Part shown: positions 8,518 through 17,584 of the stretch, one piece after another
Position numbering within the stretch: the stretch's first letter is position 1
Layout: each line of letters begins with the position of its first letter
Assembly (NCBI RefSeq): GCF_027359925.1
Contig: NZ_CP114767.1
Location: forward strand, 1,612,001 to 1,676,000
Length of the DNA stretch: 64,000 nt
Direction: 5' to 3'
DNA from: Hymenobacter canadensis
GTDB lineage: Bacteria > Bacteroidota > Bacteroidia > Cytophagales > Hymenobacteraceae
Notes under the pieces: model-generated
Databases searched by the model: none
The model's input: the letters and a program-made list of their open reading frames with translations, nothing else
Told to the model about the DNA's origin: nothing
Position numbers and translations under genes: made by a program

Positions 8518-9999
8518 ATGCATACTCCTACCCTTTCGGCCCGCCTGCTGGCGGCGCTGGCCCTCTCCGCGGCGCTGGCCGCCTGCTCCGACGACAGCGA
8601 CGAGGCCTCGACTATCGGCGTCAAGCTCGATAACTACTCCGTGACGCCAGTGCTGGCCAAAACCCAGCCGGGCTTCGAGGGCGTGAAGATGTATTCGCTC
8701 ATCAGCTCCGACGACAAGCTGGCCGCCACGCCCGACTTCATGTTCGGGGGCTCGGCCGACGGAGCGGGCCTGCTGCGCAACCCCGACGGCAAAGGCTTCA
8801 CTATGCTGGTCAACAACGAGGACAACATGGCCATTGGCCGGGTGCGCTTCGACGAAACCCTGCGTCCCATCGGGGGCGAGTACCTGCTCAACTCCGACGG
8901 CGGCCGGTGGCGCCTATGCTCGGGTACGATGGTGACGCCCGAGGAGCACGGTTTCGGCCCCTACTTCCTGAGCGCCGGCGAAAGCGCCGTGGATGCCCAG
9001 ACCCACCTGATTCAGCCCTTCGCCGACAACAACACCCAGAGCACGCCCAAAGGGGTGCGGGGCCTGGGCTACTGGAGCGCCGAAAACGCCGTGCCCCTGC
9101 CCAAAACGGCCTATCCGGGCAAAACCGTGGTGCTCATCGGCGAGGATGCCTCCGACGCCACCGGCGGCCAGCTGGCCCTGTACCTGAGCAACGCCCTCGG
9201 CGACCTCGACGGCGGGCAGCAGTACATGCTGCGCCGCCGCGACCTGAATCAGCGCGAAAAGGACATGGCAACGGGCCAGCGGTACGACGTGGAATTTGTA
9301 GCCATCCCCGATTATAAGAGCCTCACCGGCACCCAGATGCAGGCCCAGGTTGACCCACTGAAGGCCCTCAAGTTCGGCCGGGTCGAAGACATCGACTACC
9401 GCAAAGGCAGCGGCGCCAACGGCCGCGAGGTATACTTCAACGTGACGGGCCAGGACTTCACGGGCGTGAATGCCGACCAGAGCCGCACCAAGTGGGGCCG
9501 CACCTACCGCCTCGTACTCAACGAGCAAAACCCGCTGCTGGGCACTCTGGAGCTGGTTCTCGACGGCGACGACCGCGCCGGCAAGGCGAAGGACTTCCAG
9601 AATCCCGACAACATCTGCGTGACCCAGAACTACGTGTATGTGCAGGAAGACTCGAACGGCTACGGCACCGAAACCCACGACGCCTACATCTACCAGTACG
9701 CCATTGCCACCGGCGAGCTGAAAAAGGTGCTGGAGCTGGACCACCGCCGCACCGAAACCGACAAGGACAAGTACAACGTGACGGGCACCAGCTACACGCC
9801 GGCCGCCTCCACCAAAGGCAGCTGGGAGTACGGCGCGATGATCGATGTATCGGAGGTATTGGGCCAGCCCAACACGTTTGCCCTGTGCATCCAGCCCCAT
9901 TCCTGGCGCGCCCAGAAATACAAGGACGGCGGCGCCCGGCCCAACAACGGCAACGACCAGGCCAGCCAGGTAGTTATTCTCAGCGGCCTGCCCCGCTAA
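8518..9999 (+). CDS. PhoX/DUF839-like lipoprotein, putative phosphatase
   Basis: A 493-residue predicted lipoprotein. The frame opens earlier, at a TTG at 8467, but ATG 8518 begins a clean lipoprotein signal (MHTPTLSARLLAALALSAA, lipobox LAAC), so that start is used. Features such as LLNSDGGRWRLCSGTMVTPEEHG, GREVYFNVTGQD, WGRTYRLVLN and FQNPDNICVTQNYVYVQEDSNGYG resemble the beta-propeller PhoX/DUF839 family, whose founding members are calcium- and iron-dependent alkaline phosphatases. Metal ligands were not checked one by one, so phosphatase activity is inferred. The peroxidase-imelysin gene follows 197 bases downstream on the same strand. Confidence 0.72.
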   Translation: MHTPTLSARLLAALALSAALAACSDDSDEASTIGVKLDNYSVTPVLAKTQPGFEGVKMYSLISSDDKLAATPDFMFGGSADGAGLLRNPDGKGFTMLVNNEDNMAIGRVRFDETLRPIGGEYLLNSDGGRWRLCSGTMVTPEEHGFGPYFLSAGESAVDAQTHLIQPFADNNTQSTPKGVRGLGYWSAENAVPLPKTAYPGKTVVLIGEDASDATGGQLALYLSNALGDLDGGQQYMLRRRDLNQREKDMATGQRYDVEFVAIPDYKSLTGTQMQAQVDPLKALKFGRVEDIDYRKGSGANGREVYFNVTGQDFTGVNADQSRTKWGRTYRLVLNEQNPLLGTLELVLDGDDRAGKAKDFQNPDNICVTQNYVYVQEDSNGYGTETHDAYIYQYAIATGELKKVLELDHRRTETDKDKYNVTGTSYTPAASTKGSWEYGAMIDVSEVLGQPNTFALCIQPHSWRAQKYKDGGARPNNGNDQASQVVILSGLPR

Positions 10000-10196
10000 G
10001 CTCTGCCATTGTTAGCTCCCGATTATTAGGGCCACTATCGTTAGCCGCTACGCCTATCCGATTACGCTTACCACGCGCTGCTTCCGTCCCGGGAGCAGCG
10101 CGTTTTGCTGCCGGCGCAGGACCCGGCAACTGCGCTTTTTTATTAACCCAAATGAGAAATACAGTGTTTAACCATTTGGTATTTCGCTGATCTACA

Positions 10197-12116
10197 ATGA
10201 ACAAACTTTTGATCCTACTCGCCGCGGCCCTGCTCCTGGTATGGGCGAGCTGCCAGCGGCCCAGCACGCCGGCCGCCGCTTCGGAGCCGGCTCCGACGCC
10301 CGCCGGGCAGGTGCTTCGCCAATACCGCCGGCACCTCACTGCCCTTGACTCGGCTGTGGCGGGCCTGCGCCGGGCGGTGGCTACGGGCCAGCCCGCCGCC
10401 CGGCAGCGGCAGGCGTTTCTGGCGGCCCGGCTGGCCTGGAAACGGGTGGAGCTGCTGGCCGAATACTACAGCCCCTCCACCGCCAAAGCCCTCAACGGCC
10501 CGGCCCTGGGCGAGGTGGAGGAGTTCGACCAGCAGCAGCGGGTGCGAGCCCCCGAGGGCCTGCAGGTGTTGGAGACCTACTTCTACCCCGCCCTGTATGC
10601 CCCGGACCGCCGGCCCGAGGTGCTGGAGCAGCTGGCCCTGGTGCGCAGCAGCCTGCTGGGCCTGCGCCACGCCGCCACCAGCCTCACCCTCACCGACCGC
10701 CACGTGTTCGATGCGGCCCGGCTGGAGGTATTCCGGGTGATGACGCTGGGGATTCCTGGCTTCGATACGCCGGCCTCGCCGGGGGCCGTGGCCGAGGCCG
10801 CCGCCGCCCTGGCTACCGTGCAGGCCACCGTGGCGCCCTACCGCGCTGGCCTGCCCGCCCCCACTGCCACCCGCCTCGACAGCCTTTTTCGCGCCACGCT
10901 CGGCTACCTGCATCACCACCCCGACGCGGCCCGCTTCGACCGGCTCACGTTTCTGGCCCGCTACGCCCACCCGCTCAGCCAGCAGCTGTGGGCCACCCAG
11001 CAGGCGCTGGGCATTGCCGCCTTCCCCGAAACCCGGGCCCTGCGGGCCGATGCGCCGTCGTTGTTTGCGCCGGATGTCTTTGAGCCGGCGGCCTTTGCTC
11101 CCTCCACCACCGAGCGGCCCACCCCAGCCCAGGTGGCGCTGGGCCGCCAGCTGTTTTTCGACCCCGTGCTGTCGGGCAACGGGGGCCGCAGCTGCGCCAG
11201 CTGCCACCAGCCCGCCCGCGCCTTCACCGATGGGCAGGCCCGCAGCGTGGCCTTCGGGGGGCAGGGGGCGGTGGCCCGCAACGCGCCCACTCTGCTTAAC
11301 GCCGCCCTGCAGCGCACCCAGTTCCACGACGGGCGGGTGAGCTTTCTGGAAGACCAGGCCGCGGCCGTGCTGGCCAACCCCACCGAAATGCACGGCTCGA
11401 TGGCCGCCGCCGCCCGGCTGCTGACGCGCAGCCCTGCCTACCGGGCGGCCTTTGCCCGGGCCTTCGATACCGCGCCAGCCGCGCCGGTGCAGGAAGCTCA
11501 GCTCAAAACAGCCCTGGCCACCTATCTGCGCTCCTTAGTGCGCCTGAATTCGCCCTTCGACCGGTATCTGCGCGGGGAGGCCACGGCGCTGAGCCCGGCG
11601 GCCCAACGTGGGGCCAACGTGTTTCTGGGCAAGGCCAAATGCGCCACCTGTCACTTTCTGCCGCTGTTCAACGGCACCGTACCGCCCGGCTTCGAGCGCA
11701 CCGAAAACGAGGTCCTGGGCACCCTGGCCGCCCCCAACCGCCTCCGCCTCGACGCCGACCCGGGCCGGGCCGGGACCACCGGTATCCGCTGGCAGGAGCA
11801 CGCCTTCAAAACGCCCACCCTGCGCAACATCGCCCTCACGGCTCCCTACATGCACCAGGGTACCTACCGCACCCTGGCCGAAGTGGTGGAGTTCTACAAC
11901 CAGGGCGGCGGCGCGGGCCGGGGTCTCGCGGTGCCCAACCAAACCCTGCCGCCCGACCCACTCCACCTCACCCCCCGGGAAAAGCAGGACCTGCTGGCCT
12001 TCCTGCACGCCCTCACCGATACCACCGGCCTCCACCAAGAAACCCCGCGCCGGCTGCCCAGCTTCCCCGCCGAAATGGCCCGCCTCAACCAGCGCCCCGT
12101 AGGTGGCCGGTATTAG
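10197..12116 (+). CDS. Di-heme cytochrome-c peroxidase with N-terminal imelysin-like domain, lipoprotein
   Basis: A 639-residue exported protein. The signal MNKLLILLAAALLLVWASC ends in a lipobox. Residues about 35-270 are all-helical with the pattern RQAFLAARLAWKRVELLAEYY and LNGPALGEVEEFD, similar to the imelysin-like N-terminal region of Bacteroidota peroxidases. Residues about 300-625 are a MauG/CcpA-type di-heme peroxidase: heme motifs CASCH (333-337) and CATCH (482-486), RNAPTLLNAALQRTQFHDGR between them, and FKTPTLRNIALTAPYMHQGTYRTLAEVVEFY after the second heme. It should reduce H2O2 with electrons from a cytochrome or oxidise a partner in the periplasm. Imelysins are linked to iron handling, so a role in iron uptake or storage is possible (inference). 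Confidence 0.92.
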   Translation: MNKLLILLAAALLLVWASCQRPSTPAAASEPAPTPAGQVLRQYRRHLTALDSAVAGLRRAVATGQPAARQRQAFLAARLAWKRVELLAEYYSPSTAKALNGPALGEVEEFDQQQRVRAPEGLQVLETYFYPALYAPDRRPEVLEQLALVRSSLLGLRHAATSLTLTDRHVFDAARLEVFRVMTLGIPGFDTPASPGAVAEAAAALATVQATVAPYRAGLPAPTATRLDSLFRATLGYLHHHPDAARFDRLTFLARYAHPLSQQLWATQQALGIAAFPETRALRADAPSLFAPDVFEPAAFAPSTTERPTPAQVALGRQLFFDPVLSGNGGRSCASCHQPARAFTDGQARSVAFGGQGAVARNAPTLLNAALQRTQFHDGRVSFLEDQAAAVLANPTEMHGSMAAAARLLTRSPAYRAAFARAFDTAPAAPVQEAQLKTALATYLRSLVRLNSPFDRYLRGEATALSPAAQRGANVFLGKAKCATCHFLPLFNGTVPPGFERTENEVLGTLAAPNRLRLDADPGRAGTTGIRWQEHAFKTPTLRNIALTAPYMHQGTYRTLAEVVEFYNQGGGAGRGLAVPNQTLPPDPLHLTPREKQDLLAFLHALTDTTGLHQETPRRLPSFPAEMARLNQRPVGGRY

Positions 12117-12503
12117 CTGCAGGATTTGGTCAGGGTGATTTTGTGCACGACCACCGGTCCGACGGCTGCGCCGTCGGACCGGTGGTTGTACAGGAATCGG
12201 CTACAAACCCACGTTGCGGATCAGGCCCCGGTCCGGCGGCTCTTTCAGCCGTCGGGCCGGTTGCGGGGTGAGCGAGGTAGCAGCGACTGACGAGACGGGC
12301 TATTTGCGCTTGCGACGACCGGCCCGACGGCTGAAAAAGCCGCCGGACCGGAACTCTTGTCAGGGGCAGCCTCATCGTCGGCAACTTGAGTTACAAGTAT
12401 AATAGCGTCGCCGACCGGCTTCATTCACCACCTATACCAGCCAGCGGAGCTAACGACGAGACGCAAAGTATTGCGTCTCGTCGTTAGCTCCGCCTTCAAC
12501 GCA
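12117..12503. repeat. Gene-free stretch filled with strong palindromes (P7 group)
   Basis: About 390 bases without a gene between convergent transcription units. It holds three perfect structures: a hairpin with 17-base arms and a TGC loop at 12150-12186; a 33-base inverted repeat whose arms are at 12228-12260 and 12319-12351 (each arm also self-complementary around CCGGTCCGGCGGC); and a 23-base-arm hairpin at 12444-12493 with loop AGTA. All are GC-rich and unlike the P1-P5 families, though the first two share the words CGACGGC and GGACCGG. Confidence 0.85.
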
Positions 12504-12540
12504 AAACGCCCCGACCATAACCGGCCGGGGCGTTTCGTTT
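12504..12540. terminator. Bidirectional Rho-independent terminator
   Basis: Stem AACGCCCCG ... CGGGGCGTT with A-rich sequence on the left and T-rich on the right. It sits at the end of the convergent genes 10197-12116 and 12557-14803. Confidence 0.75.
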
Positions 12541-12556
12541 GGGGCGGAAGCGGCTG

Positions 12557-14803
12557 TTAGCGCACCACCAGCTTCGAGCTGGCCCCGTCTTCGGCGCGCA
12601 GCACGTATACGCCCGGCGCGAGGCCGGCGGTTTCCAGCTGCAGGGCTTTGGTCAGCGTGCGGACGGGGCGGCCCAGCACGTCGTGGAGGATGCCGCTCAC
12701 CGGCCGGCTCAGCTGCACCTGCCCGCCCTGGCTCGGGTTTGGGTAGAGGTATAGCGGCGCGGCCGTGCGGGCGGCGGCCGTGCTCAGCGGACCGCGCAGG
12801 CCAATCTGGTACACGGCCACGGTGCTGCTGATTTCGTTGGCCAGAATCAGCAGCGGCGAACTGGTCGGGCTATTGGCGGCCGACACGAATACAAGCCCCT
12901 CGGGGCCCTGGTCACCGGTGCCGGCGGTCAGGCTGCGGTTGTTGATGTACTGAACCAGACGCGGGTTGGCGGGGTCGTTTACGTTCATCACCAGCACGCC
13001 GCCCTGGCGCTCCAGGCTGATAAAGGCGTAGGTAGTGTCGCGAATCACGCCGATGGCGGCGCCTTCGGGCTCGGGGCCTTTGTCGTCGGAGCGGTTTTTC
13101 CGGGTGGGCGATTCGTTGGCGCCGTTGCTGGCATTGAAGATGTTGCCGAACGTGGGGTCGGTGCTGGTGAGGCGCTCCAGCAGGTCGCCGCTGTCGTGCA
13201 CGAGGGCCCCGGTGGTGGCGTTGAGGATGCTGAACGAGCGGCCCCCGAACGCATAAATCTGGTCGAAGTCGCCGTCGCCGTCGGTGTCGCCCAGCTTGTT
13301 GGTCACATTCAGGCGGCCCAGCACGCTATTGTTCTTCAGCAGCGCGGCCTGCGGGAAAGCCGTAGGGTCGAGCGGGTAGGCGGCATTGCCGAGGCGCACG
13401 GCCTCCACAAGCCCACCGGTGCCGGAGTATTCGCGGGCATCTCCCTCGTTGGCGGTCAGCAGGTAGCGGCCCCCTCCCAAAGCGGCGGGCAGCTCGAAGG
13501 AAGCAATGGCGTCGGGCTGGCGCATGCCGCGTACTGGCCAATTGGACAGGAGCACGTCGGCCGATTGGTCGGAGGCGTCGAAGCTGAAGCCGGGCTGGCT
13601 GTGGTCCTGGTAGCCGATGGGCCGCAGGGCGGTAAACTGCAGCGTAGCCAGATCCAGCGTGGCCAGGGCGTTGTTTTCCTGCAAGGCAATGTAGGCCGTG
13701 CGCGAATCCGCCGATATGGTCACGTACTCCGGCTCCAGATCCTGCGCTACGGAGCTGGCCGGGCCACCCGCCGGGCCGCCGTAGATGCGGATGCCGGCCG
13801 TGCGCAGGGCGGCTGCCTGGGCGTTGAAGCTGCTGAAATCAACAGTCGTCACGTTGGCTTGCGTCAGGTTGGCAATGGGGCCGCTCACGTCCACCACCGT
13901 CACCGAGCCGAGCGGGTCGTTGGAGTAGGTGGCGTTAGGCTCGCCCTCGTTGGCCGTCAGCAGGTAGCGGCCATCCGGCGAGAAGGTTATCATGTCGGGC
14001 AAAGCCCCCGCCGTCACCTGCTTAATAAAGTTGCCGTTTTGGTCGAAGAACACGATTTTACCGGCGTTCTGCGGCACGGCATCTTCCACCGCGCAGGCTA
14101 CCAAACCGTTGCGCACGGCCACGGAATTGATGGCGCCGTAGGGAGCCATGCTGATGGATGCCAGCGGGGTAATGGTGCCCGGCGTGGCGAAATTGAGAAT
14201 GTCGAGCTTGCCGCCGATGGAGTTAGCCACGTACAGCCGCTGCGTGCTCGGGTCGTGGGCCACAATTTCAGCCGAGTTGATTTGCACTGGCGGGGTGGCC
14301 GTCGTGAAAGCAACCCCGTTCTGGTAGCTGCCCAGCAGATTCAGGCGCAGGTTACCGGCACGCGGGGGCGCCTGCGTGTCGTTGTCCTTGATGTACACCA
14401 GCACCTCGGTAAAACCGGCCGTCAGGGTCGCATTGGCGGGGTTCTGCAGGCGCAGCGTGAAATACTCGGCCCCTTCCGCCAGCACATCATCAGTGAGCGG
14501 AATGGTCAGGGTCTGGTTGGCCGTGGCGCCGGCCGGGAAGGTCAGCGTCTGGGGGGCGGCGTAGGTGAAATCCGTGCCGGCCGTGGCCGTGCCCAGGCCG
14601 GGCACCAGCGCCACTTCCACGGTGCTGGCCGCCGTGCCAGCGTTGGTGACGGACACCGGTACGCTGACCGTACCCGCGTTTTCATTGGCTACCGCCGTTA
14701 CGGCGGTGAAGCGCAGCGCGGGGGTGGTCTGGGCGGCGGCCGTTCCGGCCAGCGCCAGGAAAAGCAGCCCGGCTGTGGCTCCCGAAAGTAAAGTTTGACG
14801 CAT
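12557..14803 (-). CDS. Choice-of-anchor I domain protein with T9SS sorting signal
   Basis: A 748-residue exported protein. A Sec signal peptide (ends near TAAAQ) is followed by a Calx-beta-like domain at about 30-145 (SVPVSVTNAGTAASTVEV, TFPAGATANQTLTIPL). Residues about 155-650 form a propeller typical of choice-of-anchor I proteins: HDPSTQRLYVANSIGGKLDI, ITFSPDGRYLLTANEGEPN, GRYLLTANEGDAREY and GPEPEGAAIGVIRD, similar to YncE and esterase-like propellers. The C-terminal 70 residues (YLYPNPSQGGQVQL ... GLAPGVYVLRAEDG ... KLVVR) are a type A T9SS sorting domain, so the protein is sent across the outer membrane and anchored or released. Ligand or enzymatic role is unknown. It converges on the peroxidase gene. 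Confidence 0.88.
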   Translation of the reverse strand: MRQTLLSGATAGLLFLALAGTAAAQTTPALRFTAVTAVANENAGTVSVPVSVTNAGTAASTVEVALVPGLGTATAGTDFTYAAPQTLTFPAGATANQTLTIPLTDDVLAEGAEYFTLRLQNPANATLTAGFTEVLVYIKDNDTQAPPRAGNLRLNLLGSYQNGVAFTTATPPVQINSAEIVAHDPSTQRLYVANSIGGKLDILNFATPGTITPLASISMAPYGAINSVAVRNGLVACAVEDAVPQNAGKIVFFDQNGNFIKQVTAGALPDMITFSPDGRYLLTANEGEPNATYSNDPLGSVTVVDVSGPIANLTQANVTTVDFSSFNAQAAALRTAGIRIYGGPAGGPASSVAQDLEPEYVTISADSRTAYIALQENNALATLDLATLQFTALRPIGYQDHSQPGFSFDASDQSADVLLSNWPVRGMRQPDAIASFELPAALGGGRYLLTANEGDAREYSGTGGLVEAVRLGNAAYPLDPTAFPQAALLKNNSVLGRLNVTNKLGDTDGDGDFDQIYAFGGRSFSILNATTGALVHDSGDLLERLTSTDPTFGNIFNASNGANESPTRKNRSDDKGPEPEGAAIGVIRDTTYAFISLERQGGVLVMNVNDPANPRLVQYINNRSLTAGTGDQGPEGLVFVSAANSPTSSPLLILANEISSTVAVYQIGLRGPLSTAAARTAAPLYLYPNPSQGGQVQLSRPVSGILHDVLGRPVRTLTKALQLETAGLAPGVYVLRAEDGASSKLVVR

Positions 14804-14862
14804 CCTTAAACAGGCTAAGTGAATGAATGCGCCAAAGCTACCGGAGGGGCGTTATGGCAACT

Positions 14863-16335
14863 TTACCAATTAGTTACGGAATCATCAATACCCGCCTGGC
14901 AGGCCGGCAGTGCCTGAGCCCCGGGCCCCGCCGGGCTGGCCTCCCCGGCCAGAAAACGGCGGTACCAATGCCCCGAGTCCTTGATGGTGCGGCGCTGGGT
15001 TTCGTAGGCCACGTGCACCAGCCCGAAGCGGGGCCCGTAGCCCTCGGCCCACTCGAAGTTGTCGGTAAACGACCAGGCAAAGTACCCCTCCACCGGCACG
15101 CCTTCCTGCCGGGCGCGCAGCACCTGCCCGATGCTGGCCTGCAGATACGCCTGCCGGGCCGGGTCGGCCACGCGGCCGGCGCGGAGCTGGTCGGGGAAGG
15201 CGGCGCCGTTTTCCGTCACCAGCAGGCGGGGCGCGTTGGGGTAGGCCGCAAACTGCCGGAGCATGTGGTAGAGGCTTTCCGGGTACACTTCCCAGCCCAT
15301 ATCGGTGTGGGGCACGCCGCGCCGGGCGGCTCCTACCAGCGCGGCCCACAGCAGCGGCACGTAGGGCGCGTGGCGCACTACTTCCCGGGTGTAGTTCTGC
15401 ACGCCCAGAAAGTCGAAGTCGAAGGGCAGCAGGGCCTCGTCGCCGGGGCGCATGTAGCGGTCCAGCCAGCCTAGCAGCGGCACGTCGGCCACGGGGTAGC
15501 CCAAACCCAGGGCGGGTTCCACGAACAGGCGGTTGAGCAGCGCATCGGCCCGGACGGTGGCGCGGGCGTCGCGGGCGTGGCCGGGCCGCCAGGGCGTGAG
15601 GTAGGAGCAGGAAAACGTGGTGCCGATCTGGGCGGTGGCGGGCAGCACCGCCCGCAGGGCGCGGCCGCCCTCAGCCTGGGCCAGCGCGGCGTGGTGGGTG
15701 GCGGCCAGAAATGCGCCCAGGCTGCGGCGGCCCGGCGCGTGCACGCCCAGCAGGTGCCCGGCCCCGGTGAACACCATGGGCTCGTTGAGCACCATCCAGT
15801 GCTGCACCCGGTCGCCGAGGCGGGCCGCTACGCGCTGGGCATAGTCGGTAAACCAGCCCACCACCGAGCGGTTGGTCCAGCCGCCGAGCTGCTGCAGCGC
15901 GGCCGGCAGGTCCCAGTGGTAGAGCGTGGGCCAGGGCGTGATGCCGTGGGCCAGGCAGCCGTCTATCAGCCGGTCGTAGAAGTCTATTCCCTTTTGGTTA
16001 ATACCGCCTCTACCCTCCGGAAAAATCCGCGACCAGGCGATGGAAAAGCGGAAATCATGTATTCCCATTTGTTTCATCAGCTCCAGATCCTGCGGCCAGC
16101 GGTGGTAGAAGTCGGTGGCTACCTCGGCGGTTTCGCCGCGCTTGATGCGGCCCCGGCGGCGCACGAAATCGTCCCAGATGCTGGGCCCTTTGCCGTCCAG
16201 ATTCCAGGCGCCCTCCGTCTGGTAGGCCGCCGCCGAAACGCCCCATCGGAAGTCGGCACCGAAATCAGCGCGGGTGAACAGAGCCGGGGTGGTAGCCGGG
16301 AAGAAAGCGGCAGGCAGAGCAGACAAATCGGGCAT
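14863..16335 (-). CDS. GH1 family beta-glycosidase
   Basis: A retaining glycoside hydrolase of family 1, 490 residues from the chosen start. The open frame extends to 16599, but that extension is low-complexity and overlaps the neighbouring glycosyltransferase; ATG 16335 (MPDLSALP) puts the family N-terminus FRWGVSAAAYQTEGAW at residues 29-44. The acid/base glutamate is in LNEP (Glu185), the nucleophile in TENG (Glu375), and FAWSFTDNFEWAEGY near the C-terminus is the standard aglycone-site signature. No signal peptide, so cytoplasmic. It probably cleaves beta-glucosides or beta-galactosides. Its start lies 136 bases downstream of the end of the glycosyltransferase gene. Confidence 0.93.
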   Translation of the reverse strand: MPDLSALPAAFFPATTPALFTRADFGADFRWGVSAAAYQTEGAWNLDGKGPSIWDDFVRRRGRIKRGETAEVATDFYHRWPQDLELMKQMGIHDFRFSIAWSRIFPEGRGGINQKGIDFYDRLIDGCLAHGITPWPTLYHWDLPAALQQLGGWTNRSVVGWFTDYAQRVAARLGDRVQHWMVLNEPMVFTGAGHLLGVHAPGRRSLGAFLAATHHAALAQAEGGRALRAVLPATAQIGTTFSCSYLTPWRPGHARDARATVRADALLNRLFVEPALGLGYPVADVPLLGWLDRYMRPGDEALLPFDFDFLGVQNYTREVVRHAPYVPLLWAALVGAARRGVPHTDMGWEVYPESLYHMLRQFAAYPNAPRLLVTENGAAFPDQLRAGRVADPARQAYLQASIGQVLRARQEGVPVEGYFAWSFTDNFEWAEGYGPRFGLVHVAYETQRRTIKDSGHWYRRFLAGEASPAGPGAQALPACQAGIDDSVTNW

Positions 16336-16471
16336 AAAAACGCGCAACAGATGAATATCAGAAAGACGGCCCACCCAGCCGCCGCAGCCCGGCAGGTGAG
16401 CCGTAGCGGGCAGGCCGCCTCTCCCCCGGCACGACCAATACAGCAGCAAAACAGAGGCCGGCACACGCGGC

Positions 16472-17500
16472 CTACACCACCAGTGCCGGGGCCGAGGCCG
16501 GCCACCCCGCGCCGGCATCGGCCAGCAGCCGGTCCAGTACGGCGCCCGTGGCGTCTGGGTAGTCGACCGGTACGGGCTGGCCGAAGCGCAGCCACTCATC
16601 CAGCACGTCGAGGCTGCGGTCCTTGAGGTTTTTCACTACCGGCACGCCCATGGCCGCCAGCGCGGCGGCATTGCAGGCCTGCTCATACTGGTGTTTCATG
16701 GGCACCACCAGCAGCTTCTTGCCCAGGTAGAGCGCCTCGGCGGGCGTCTCGAAGCCGGCCCCGCACAGCACCCCGGCACTGCGGGCCAGGCTATCGACGA
16801 AGGCGGCGCCGCTCACGGGCCGCACCCACACGTTGCCGTGCTCCGACTCCTGCCGGCTGTGCTTGCTGAACACCTCCCAGCGCACCGAACGGCTGAGGTA
16901 GCGCAGCCGCTTCACCAGCGTTTCTTCCTCGAAAGCGGGCAGATACACCGTGTAGTGGCCTTCGTTGCGGGCAGGCAGCGCCCGCACCTGCTGCCGGATA
17001 ACGGGCGTGTGAATGTGCGGCTCGTAGGCCTGAAAGTGAAAGCCGTAGTGGTGGGTGGCGGGGGCGTAATGGCGCAGCACGGCGCGGCCCACCAGGTCGG
17101 CATTGGTGGGTTGCGGGGCGTGGGGGCTCAGCACGGCGCTCTGGTGGCTCAGGGCCACGCAGGGCAGCCCCTGCCGCCGGCAGGCCCACGCCGATACCGG
17201 CTCGAAGTCACTGATGACCAAATCGTAGGCTTCCACGGGCAGCAGGCGAATCTCCCGCAGAAAGGCGGCCGAGTTCATCTGCCAGAAGGTCTTCACGAAG
17301 TTGACCCCGCCCTTTTTTCCGAAAACAAAGCCCATGCCCTGGCAGCGGTAGCGCACCGCAAACGGCAGCTCAATGTCGGCGGGCGGGCCGCTCACCAGCA
17401 CATCAACCCGGCTGGCCCGCTGCTGCAGCAGCGGCACAATATCGAGGGCCCGGCTTAGGTGGCCGTTGCCGGTGCCCTGAATGGCGTAGAGGATATTCAA
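16472..17500 (-). CDS. Glycosyltransferase, MJ1255/MurG-like GT-B fold
   Basis: A 342-residue cytoplasmic glycosyltransferase. The N-terminus MNILYAIQGTGNGHLSRA is the glycine-rich loop of GT-B enzymes that act on lipid or sterol acceptors; the C-terminal nucleotide-sugar site is GVLCGAGFETPAEALYLGKKLLVVPMKHQYEQACNAAAL, matching the GT28 C-terminal motif. The start codon is TTG at 17500: no in-frame ATG exists just upstream and the TTG begins exactly at the family N-terminus. It is followed by the GH1 gene and preceded, 84 bases upstream, by an LpxH-like phosphoesterase, so all may serve envelope glycolipid metabolism. Donor and acceptor are not deducible. Confidence 0.85.
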   Translation of the reverse strand: MNILYAIQGTGNGHLSRALDIVPLLQQRASRVDVLVSGPPADIELPFAVRYRCQGMGFVFGKKGGVNFVKTFWQMNSAAFLREIRLLPVEAYDLVISDFEPVSAWACRRQGLPCVALSHQSAVLSPHAPQPTNADLVGRAVLRHYAPATHHYGFHFQAYEPHIHTPVIRQQVRALPARNEGHYTVYLPAFEEETLVKRLRYLSRSVRWEVFSKHSRQESEHGNVWVRPVSGAAFVDSLARSAGVLCGAGFETPAEALYLGKKLLVVPMKHQYEQACNAAALAAMGVPVVKNLKDRSLDVLDEWLRFGQPVPVDYPDATGAVLDRLLADAGAGWPASAPALVV

Positions 17501-17584
17501 GTAGAAACGGAACAGGTAAAAAGTATGCGTTAACTCATGCGCTGCTGGCCGGCCAGCCGAGCGGCGTTTCTTAGCCCGGCCCGG

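Noticed and set aside
16336..16599. N-terminal extension of the GH1 enzyme
   Set aside because: The extra 88 residues are Arg/Pro/Trp-rich, overlap the glycosyltransferase gene and precede the normal family N-terminus.
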